Assembly (NCBI GenBank): GCA_045598845.1
Contig: JAZRUY010000020.1
Coordinates: forward strand, 1-9,080
DNA from: JAZRUY01 sp045598845
Lineage (GTDB): Bacteria > Verrucomicrobiota > Lentisphaeria > Victivallales > Victivallaceae
Reading direction: 5' to 3'
DNA: 9,080 nucleotides
This document shows, piece after piece, positions 1 through 4,965 of the stretch. Both the position numbers and the translations under genes were made by a program. Position 1 is the stretch's first letter. Every line of letters starts with the position of its first letter. The notes under the pieces were generated by a model. It had not been told where the DNA came from, ran no database searches, and saw nothing but the letters and a program-made list of their open reading frames with translations.

Positions 1-242
1 AGAGCGCCTTGAGCATCCGCATTGCCCTGCTCCGCCGCCTGACGCAAACTTTCCATTGTTTCGTCATAATCACATTTCGCATTTTGTCCGGTACAGCAAT
101 TTTCCTGCCCATGGGCATCCGCCGGGCGGGCGGTTCCTTCAAACGGTTCAACGGATTCAGCCCCGCCGGCTCCGGTATTCAGTTTTTCCAGACGATCTAA
201 AAATTGTTTGATCGCTCCACCGGATATGCCGTCATTATTCAT
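1..242 (-). CDS. N-terminal part of a probable Sel1-repeat protein (3' end outside window)
   Basis: The frame starts at an ATG (bases 242-240) and runs open for 80 codons to the window edge. An AAGGAG Shine-Dalgarno (249-254) six bases upstream makes this start convincing. Residues 1-65 are polar and Gly/Ala/Glu-rich with no recognisable fold. They begin MNNDGISGGAIKQFLDRLEK and include a small cysteine group (C49, C50, C57). There is no signal peptide, so the visible part looks cytoplasmic. Residues 66-80 read LRQAAEQGNADAQGA, which closely matches the start of a Sel1-like (TPR-type) repeat; such repeats are known as protein-interaction scaffolds. Only this beginning of one repeat is visible, so repeat number and any fused domain are unknown. 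It follows the DUF445 gene by 69 bases with no terminator seen between them, so co-transcription is possible. The Sel1 call is an inference from about 15 residues; that it is coding is well supported. Confidence 0.72.
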   Translation of the reverse strand, partial: MNNDGISGGAIKQFLDRLEKLNTGAGGAESVEPFEGTARPADAHGQENCCTGQNAKCDYDETMESLRQAAEQGNADAQGA

Positions 243-247
243 ATCGC

Positions 248-254
248 ACTCCTT
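248..254 (-). promoter_or_regulatory. Shine-Dalgarno of the Sel1-type gene
   Basis: The minus strand reads AAGGAGT here, with the GGAG core six bases before the ATG at 242. It fixes the start of the downstream partial gene, which has no stop codon inside the window. Confidence 0.75.
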
Positions 255-311
255 AATTTTTCCGTATTGAAATCACTATAGCGTAATGTTACAAATACTC
301 CGGCGCCGCAT

Positions 312-1631
312 TTATTTTGCCAATAAAACGGTCTGCATCAACTGAACCGCCCCGATAACGATTCCCAGAACAAATCCCAGCACCTGAATCGCGCCGAGAT
401 GCCGGGCTGCGATATTGTTGATCATATTATGAAATTTCCGCACATCCTGCGCATTGATAGCCGACTCAATGCGTTCCGCCAGATTCAGATTCTTAAGCAG
501 CATATCTTTATTTTTCCCGACATATGCGTAAATTCCGTCCACCATCCGCGGCAGCAGCGTTTTCTCAATCCAATTCCACAGCGCCTCCGAATTGACCGCC
601 TCCCCGACCAACTGCGGCAAACTGTTCTGCAGATAATCCCCGATCATTTCCTTGAGATTACCGCCGAACTGATCTGAAAATTCATCAAGTTTGCGCTGCG
701 CCTCCGGACCGTCAATCCAGGTTCTGGCCTTAATTCTCAATCCGTCCATCAGATCCAGTATCATTTTTTCAGTATCCGGCCCTTTCAGCCAGTTGTCTAT
801 CATCCGCTCCATCGCAGTACGGTCGGCAAAAAAATCCATCACAATTCCGGTAATTTTATCACTCCATATTCCCACCAGCGGAATATTACTCAATTTATCC
901 TCAAGGTGCGCCTGCATTCTGGAACGGATGACATCCACGATTTTTTCAAGATTCCGGCTGCCGAATCCGGTGATGAAAGCGGATACCGCTTTCCGGTGTT
1001 CAGGATTCCGCATCATCGGTTCAACAACCCGGTCATAAAGTTTGCGCATGTTGTCCGCAGTAAGAAATTTGTCCAAAGTCGAGTACAGCGATGACTTAAC
1101 ATGCGGTACCAGAAAATCGACAATGCTTTTCCGGTGTTCCAGCAAAAACAGACGGAATTTTTCCTTGAGCCGGGATATGACATCCGGCCGCATAAGATAA
1201 TCATGCAGTTTACCACTCAATTCAACAATAATCTTTTCCACATTCAGCAGGCCGTTGCCGACTTCATTGCCCATGGCGCGGGCAATCGCCGGCTTGTTCT
1301 GCGGAACCATTCCCTGCGGCCAGACCCAAAGCCATTTTTTCCGCACGTAAGGACGAAAAAGCATCATGATCGCCAGCCAGTTGGTCAAATACCCCACCGC
1401 CCCGGAGAGAAGAACCGGCTGCGCGTAATCAACAAACCAATCAGGAAAAGAGATATGGAAGCACAACTGCAAAATCACCTGAATCAGCAGCAGCAGCAGG
1501 GTAAAAAAACTGACCGGGAAACAGAATATCTCCAAGGCGGCGAAAATCCGCTGGAATCCGGAATATTTTTTTTCCCAATTCAGTACAATGCTCCACCTGG
1601 ATGACAATTCTGACAACAACATTTTAAACAT
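312..1631 (-). CDS. DUF445 family membrane protein
   Basis: This 439-residue protein matches the DUF445 family (relatives are annotated YheB in Bacillus and YjiN in E. coli); the molecular function is not established. A strongly hydrophobic segment lies at about residues 35-60. It is followed by the family hallmark around residues 79-93 (GYLTNWLAIMMLFRP) and then the segment with PQNKPAIARAMGNEVGNGLL. The middle, about 130-390, is a long charged helical region. The C-terminus carries the second hallmark, an FHNMINNIAARHLGAI segment at about 399-414, and a closing hydrophobic helix at about 415-436. The topology suggests two membrane anchors flanking a large helical domain. The ATG at 1631 is chosen because AAGGAG lies seven bases upstream; an in-frame ATG three codons later is less well spaced. 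It follows the coiled-coil gene by 129 bases, so it may be the tail of that operon or a separate unit. Family assignment is confident; participation in the GTPase module is only inferred from position. Confidence 0.93.
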   Translation of the reverse strand: MFKMLLSELSSRWSIVLNWEKKYSGFQRIFAALEIFCFPVSFFTLLLLLIQVILQLCFHISFPDWFVDYAQPVLLSGAVGYLTNWLAIMMLFRPYVRKKWLWVWPQGMVPQNKPAIARAMGNEVGNGLLNVEKIIVELSGKLHDYLMRPDVISRLKEKFRLFLLEHRKSIVDFLVPHVKSSLYSTLDKFLTADNMRKLYDRVVEPMMRNPEHRKAVSAFITGFGSRNLEKIVDVIRSRMQAHLEDKLSNIPLVGIWSDKITGIVMDFFADRTAMERMIDNWLKGPDTEKMILDLMDGLRIKARTWIDGPEAQRKLDEFSDQFGGNLKEMIGDYLQNSLPQLVGEAVNSEALWNWIEKTLLPRMVDGIYAYVGKNKDMLLKNLNLAERIESAINAQDVRKFHNMINNIAARHLGAIQVLGFVLGIVIGAVQLMQTVLLAK

Positions 1632-1638
1632 AAAACAT

Positions 1639-1644
1639 CTCCTT
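1639..1644 (-). promoter_or_regulatory. Strong Shine-Dalgarno of the DUF445 gene
   Basis: The minus strand reads AAGGAG here, seven bases before the ATG at 1631. It decides the start in favour of 1631 over the in-frame ATG at 1622. Confidence 0.8.
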
Positions 1645-1760
1645 TTTCATATCCGAATAATATCCGGCAAATACAATCACAAACGGAATTTCCAATAAAA
1701 CTGCCATATCCGGTTATCTATAAGCAATACCGGAGCACAGGCGCAGGAAGTATTCCGTCC

Positions 1761-2720
1761 TTATCTGCCAAGCAACAACCATTTCAGCCGCAGGAAGAAA
1801 GAATTCCGGTTCCAGGCAATGAACTGCAGTAACTCCAGCAGCTTTTCATTCCGCCGGGCGAATTCTCCATACGTTTTTTCCAACGAACCGAGCTGCCAGC
1901 GGCAATCGGAAAGATCGCGTAGAATCTTGTTGTTTTCCTCATGGAATTTTCCCGTGATCTTGTCCAATTTATCAATCAGGGAATTTAATTTTCCCTCGCA
2001 TTCCGGGATTCCGGCCATCTGTTCAGAATATTTTGCCATTTCCGTTTGAATCGCCCGAACGGAATCCTCCTGAATTTTCCGGCAGTGCTCTTCTCCGGCG
2101 GCGGCAACCGCCCGGGAGACCGCTTCGCATTCGGTCAAACATCCGGCGGCCTTATCCGCATTGGCCCCGGACAATTCAACCTGCTTCTGCAATTCAGCGA
2201 CATCAGCAACAACCGCTTTCTGAAATTCAGAAACAACCGTCTGAATCATCTGAAGAGATTTTTTTCCGGCGGAATCAACCGCCCGGGAAACCGCTTCGCA
2301 TTCGGTCAAACATCCGGCGGCCTTATCCGCATTGGTCACGGACAATTCAACCTGTTTCTGCAATTTAGCCGCCTCTTTTTCAATCTTCTTCAGATGTTCA
2401 GCCACGACTTCCCGAAAGGCATCGGACAACACCCCTTTGTCGGCGATAAGAGCAGCCAACTCATTCAAACGCTCACCTGTTTTTTCCAATACGAAATTGA
2501 TCTCACCACTGACACTATCGCAATATCTGAAAGCCCTACGCAGTTCATCATCAATTTTACCGATTTTATTCTGAAGGATATCTATATCGCTTTTCAGATC
2601 ACAGACATCCTCTGCCGAGGCGACATCTTTATAGCTGACTGAAACAGAATGGGTATGCATTTTAAGACCCCATTTTTCTCCTGTTTCTTTTTCGACCGAT
2701 GAAACAACTCTCGTACTCAT
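1761..2720 (-). CDS. Coiled-coil protein with internal 57-residue duplication, function unknown
   Basis: The product has 319 residues and I recognise no family. Residues 1-35 are a polar leader. From about 38 to 300 the chain is almost entirely helical and heptad-like, rich in Glu, Lys, Ala, Leu and Gln (for example DLKSDIDILQNKIGKIDDEL), which predicts a long coiled coil. Two copies of a 31-residue segment (118-148 and 175-205) share LQKQVELS and NADKAAGCLTECEAVSRAV with a 57-residue offset. The last 26 residues are hydrophobic, aromatic and basic (ending FFLRLKWLLLGR), which could be a membrane-binding amphipathic tail. The start ATG overlaps the TGA of the upstream small GTPase gene (ATGA), and AAGGAAGAAG precedes it, so translation is probably coupled. 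By analogy with coiled-coil partners of dynamin-like GTPases it could be an adaptor or scaffold, but that is inference. No signal peptide is present. Confidence 0.85.
   Translation of the reverse strand: MSTRVVSSVEKETGEKWGLKMHTHSVSVSYKDVASAEDVCDLKSDIDILQNKIGKIDDELRRAFRYCDSVSGEINFVLEKTGERLNELAALIADKGVLSDAFREVVAEHLKKIEKEAAKLQKQVELSVTNADKAAGCLTECEAVSRAVDSAGKKSLQMIQTVVSEFQKAVVADVAELQKQVELSGANADKAAGCLTECEAVSRAVAAAGEEHCRKIQEDSVRAIQTEMAKYSEQMAGIPECEGKLNSLIDKLDKITGKFHEENNKILRDLSDCRWQLGSLEKTYGEFARRNEKLLELLQFIAWNRNSFFLRLKWLLLGR
2105..2198 (-). repeat. Second copy of in-frame direct repeat in the coiled-coil gene
   Basis: These 94 bases match 2276-2369 at 89 of 94 positions by direct comparison, with an offset of exactly 171 bases (57 codons). 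They encode residues 175-205 of the coiled-coil protein. The 77 bases between the copies do not match the flanks at the same level. Confidence 0.93.
2276..2369 (-). repeat. First copy of in-frame direct repeat in the coiled-coil gene
   Basis: This is the partner of the 2105-2198 copy. The five mismatches fall in otherwise identical sequence, so the duplication is recent or is being homogenised. The offset is a multiple of three, so the frame is kept. The segment encodes residues 118-148 of the same protein. Confidence 0.93.
2717..2720 (-). other. ATGA stop/start overlap (small GTPase B to coiled-coil gene)
   Basis: On the minus strand the TGA ending the 310-residue GTPase-like gene shares two bases with the ATG of the coiled-coil gene. 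This arrangement usually allows termination-reinitiation and coupled synthesis. Confidence 0.85.
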
Positions 2721-3649
2721 AATCTTCTTCCTTTCCCATGACAGGATTCTGTCTCGTAAAGTTTAATTACCCGATCAAAACCGAGAAAAAGGCTGGACTG
2801 CCAGCATTTGAAAACGCGTTGCAGCCGGGTATAGGATGAAACAGTGCAGATACGGCAGCTTCGGCCGGTCAGAAAACAGGCAAGCGAAGAAACATTGCTG
2901 CGGCTGTTCAATTCCCCCAGGGACAATTTCGCAATATCAGCGCCGATCCCGTTGAATTTTTCATCATCCGATTCGCCGCCGGGCGCAGAACAGGTACGGG
3001 TGATAAAATACCATTGCCACAGAGCGTTGACATTGAGTACGGCTTCATCTCCGATCGGCCACGGGCAATGGGCGCTGACAATATTGGCGATATTTTCCCG
3101 GGTGGCCAAATTATTCGCGGCGAACGGATCGTTGCTGGCATTACCGCGGCCGGCGACATTGTTGATTACCGCGAACGGCACGGATTTACGATGGAGCGTT
3201 TCAACGATAGCCTCCTCTCTCTGGTCAATTTTGTTTTGCAACACCAGCAGAACAAAATCAAATTTTTCCAGCTGACTCAGAGTGCTTTCATCATCGTCTC
3301 CGTTGTTATCAAATCCGGCGGTATCAACCAGAATTACCGATTTCAAAATTTCCGCCGGCAATTCGACGCGGAAGGACTCAATCCCGGCATCCTCCCCGGC
3401 GGTGCCGTGCCTGGACAGGTCCAAATATTCACCGAGGGAAAGTTCCCGCCCGGAATCACCGGTTTTACAAGCGAAAAAACGAGCCCGTTTTCCATAAGAA
3501 TAATAAGTACTGCACCGGGTGGTCGCCAGAAAATCGCCGGAGACCGCCGCGGCGCGCTTCAACAGGCAGTTGGCCAGAGTCGACTTGCCGCTTTGAAAGA
3601 CACCGACCAAACCGACCCAAGGTAAACCGCTTAGTGATTCATCAGTCAT
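2717..3649 (-). CDS. Small dynamin-type P-loop GTPase-like protein B
   Basis: The product has 310 residues. The G1/Walker A is GVFQSGKST at 16-24, of the G-x-F-x-x-GKST type seen in dynamin-like GTPases. A switch I threonine may be T48 within C-x-T-Y-Y-S-Y-G. G3 is DTAG at 109-112, preceded by a hydrophobic strand. The strand expected to carry G4 reads FAVINNVAG, so the motif is NNVA (163-166) instead of NKxD. A G5-like element is NVNALW (206-211). The gene is a clear paralogue of the GTPase at 4089-4922, with shared blocks such as VELPAEILKS, KSVPFAVINNVA and VLNVNALWQWY. After about residue 260 the two diverge; this one has a basic, cysteine-containing tail (C264, C267, C282, C303). No full dynamin stalk is present. 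Both ends overlap neighbours by four bases, and AAGGGAA precedes the start. Nucleotide binding is likely; hydrolysis and guanine specificity are unproven. Confidence 0.88.
   Translation of the reverse strand: MTDESLSGLPWVGLVGVFQSGKSTLANCLLKRAAAVSGDFLATTRCSTYYSYGKRARFFACKTGDSGRELSLGEYLDLSRHGTAGEDAGIESFRVELPAEILKSVILVDTAGFDNNGDDDESTLSQLEKFDFVLLVLQNKIDQREEAIVETLHRKSVPFAVINNVAGRGNASNDPFAANNLATRENIANIVSAHCPWPIGDEAVLNVNALWQWYFITRTCSAPGGESDDEKFNGIGADIAKLSLGELNSRSNVSSLACFLTGRSCRICTVSSYTRLQRVFKCWQSSLFLGFDRVIKLYETESCHGKGRRL
3646..3649 (-). other. ATGA stop/start overlap (orphan to small GTPase B)
   Basis: The TGA ending the 148-residue gene overlaps the ATG of small GTPase B by two bases on the minus strand, which suggests translational coupling. 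Confidence 0.85.
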
Positions 3650-4092
3650 TTGATTTTCCCTTCCCCGGCAGACTGCAACATATTCAAGAAACTCATGATC
3701 CGGCTGTATACCGACTCTTTTATTTTGCCATTATCATCGCACTTATCACCGCGCATACCGGCAAAAGTATGACGGGCAGAAAACATAAGATAAACAAGCC
3801 CGGGGATTCCCCGCAACATTTCCTTGAGCTGATTCGTTTCGGACAGCAAACGGATAATGTCCCGCCTTAAATCCCGGACATCGTCAAGCCGATATCGCCG
3901 GGGATCAATATCCGCCAGCCAAACGCCGAGTTTATCATTGACATGACAATGTAATCCGGATTCAGCCGATTCAGGATCCACCGCCGCTGTTTTGAAAACA
4001 TTCTCAAAAGAAGCATCAAACAGCGATGACACCAAACCGCGCGCCAGCCGGGATGCTTCGGTTGAATTATCTGGAAAACGGCTGTTGTTCAT
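3646..4092 (-). CDS. 148-residue orphan protein between the two small GTPase genes
   Basis: I do not recognise this protein. It is soluble-looking and charged, with no signal peptide or membrane segment. Residues 1-45 include an amphipathic stretch (ASRLARGLVSSLFDASFENV). The centre contains a GVWLADIDPRRYRLDDVRDL segment, followed by a probable amphipathic helix (DLRRDIIRLLSETNQLKEML) and a short hydrophobic patch (GLVYLMFSA). The C-terminus is lysine-rich. It is strongly supported as a gene: an AGGAGG Shine-Dalgarno lies eight bases before the ATG, and both ends overlap neighbouring genes by ATGA junctions. It is sandwiched between two paralogous GTPase genes, so the duplication of those genes either inserted around it or originally included it. 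A role as a partner or regulator of the GTPases is a positional inference only. Confidence 0.82.
   Translation of the reverse strand: MNNSRFPDNSTEASRLARGLVSSLFDASFENVFKTAAVDPESAESGLHCHVNDKLGVWLADIDPRRYRLDDVRDLRRDIIRLLSETNQLKEMLRGIPGLVYLMFSARHTFAGMRGDKCDDNGKIKESVYSRIMSFLNMLQSAGEGKIK
4089..4092 (-). other. ATGA stop/start overlap (small GTPase A to orphan)
   Basis: The TGA ending small GTPase A overlaps the ATG of the 148-residue gene by two bases. This is the first of three consecutive junctions of this kind. Confidence 0.85.
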
Positions 4093-4922
4093 TTTTGCAT
4101 CCTCCTATAATTGTCAGGAAGCGATGAATGGAGGAGCGAGAGAAGTACCGCAGTCAGAAAAACGGCAAGCGGAGCGACATTGCCGCGCCGTTCCAATTCA
4201 GACAGGGGCAATTTCGCGGGATCAAAATCAATACCGCTGAAATCCTCACCCGCGCAGCCGAACAAGGGACTGTTTAAGGCAATAACATACCACTGCCACA
4301 GCGCATTGACGTTAAGCACCGGTTCATTGCCGATCAGACACGGGGCATACCGGCCGACAATACCGGTGATATTTTTCTGGGCGGCCAAATTATCCGCGCC
4401 GAACGGATCGTTGCCGGCGCAGTCGGCAACATTGTTGATCACCGCGAACGGCACGGATTTACGCTGGAGCGCGTCAAGAATCGCCCGCTCTGTCCCGAAA
4501 ACGGTGTTTTTCAACACCAGCAGGACAAAATCAAATTTTTCCAACCGCCACGCAACGTTTTCCCTGTTGTTTTCACCGTCAGCAAATCCGGCGGCATCAA
4601 CCAGAATTAACGACTTTAAAATTTCCGCCGGCAATTCGATGCGGAAAAACCTTGCATACGGATCATTGAACCGGCCCCGCAATGACATAATCAAATATTC
4701 TTTCGGGGAAAGTTCCCGTTCCGAACACTCCGCACAAGCGAAAAAGCGAGCACGTTCGCCGTAAGAACACCAAGTGTCGCACCAGGGCCAGAGCGGAGCG
4801 GGGAAACAGCCGGACACCGCCGCGTCGCGCTTCAACAGGCAGTTGACCAGAGTCGACTTGCCGCTTTGAAAAGAGCCGGCGATTCCGACGACCGGCAAAC
4901 GACTGTTTTTCATTGCATTCAT
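4089..4922 (-). CDS. Small dynamin-type P-loop GTPase-like protein A
   Basis: With the ATG at 4922 the product has 277 residues. The frame extends upstream to a TTG at 5009, but that would overlap the previous gene and add a leader absent from the paralogue; MNAMKNSRLPVVG aligns well with MTDESLSGLPWVG of the paralogue. G1 is GSFQSGKST (16-24), and a possible switch I threonine is T50 in C-x-T-W-C-S-Y-G. G3 is DAAG (109-112), where the paralogue has DTAG. The G4 strand ends in NNVA (163-166), not NKxD, and the G5-like element is NVNALW (204-209). The C-terminal residues 251-265 (LAVFLTAVLLSLL and flanks) are hydrophobic and could touch membrane, unlike the paralogue's tail. It lies 43 bases after the complete dynamin-like gene, and its ribosome-binding site is weak. 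It is probably a nucleotide-binding partner of the dynamin-like proteins; that role is inferred from context. Confidence 0.87.
   Translation of the reverse strand: MNAMKNSRLPVVGIAGSFQSGKSTLVNCLLKRDAAVSGCFPAPLWPWCDTWCSYGERARFFACAECSERELSPKEYLIMSLRGRFNDPYARFFRIELPAEILKSLILVDAAGFADGENNRENVAWRLEKFDFVLLVLKNTVFGTERAILDALQRKSVPFAVINNVADCAGNDPFGADNLAAQKNITGIVGRYAPCLIGNEPVLNVNALWQWYVIALNSPLFGCAGEDFSGIDFDPAKLPLSELERRGNVAPLAVFLTAVLLSLLHSSLPDNYRRMQK
4101..4106 (-). promoter_or_regulatory. Strong Shine-Dalgarno of the 148-residue orphan gene
   Basis: The minus strand reads AGGAGG here, eight bases before the ATG at 4092 and inside the last codons of small GTPase A. It is one of the clearest ribosome-binding sites in the window and indicates that the orphan is efficiently translated. 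Confidence 0.82.
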
Positions 4923-4965
4923 TTTTCTTAAATCAGGTTCGTTTATACTTTTATGAGAATCAGGG

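Noticed and set aside
243..311. A promoter upstream of the Sel1-type gene based on TATAGT
   Set aside because: No acceptable -35 sequence lies 16-18 bases upstream of it, so it is most likely chance in an AT-richer spacer.
1632..1760. A promoter or terminator in the gap before the DUF445 gene
   Set aside because: Possible -35/-10 pairs such as TTGGAA with TATTTG match poorly, and only a four-base-pair stem (GGAA/TTCC) was found. Three copies of CGGATAT occur but the word is also present elsewhere, so nothing is called.
2046..2642. Plus-strand frames of up to 198 codons opposite the coiled-coil gene
   Set aside because: They are antisense to a gene with coupled start and Shine-Dalgarno. Their internal repetition simply mirrors the direct repeat on the other strand.
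3224..3235. NKID in small GTPase B as the true G4 motif (residues 139-142)
   Set aside because: It follows the strand before the one expected to carry G4, and the paralogue has NTVF at the same place, so it is not conserved. The better candidate is the conserved NNVA at 163-166.
3014..3625. A 203-codon plus-strand frame opposite small GTPase B
   Set aside because: It is a shadow of the paralogous GTPase gene, and a similar plus-strand shadow appears opposite the other paralogue.
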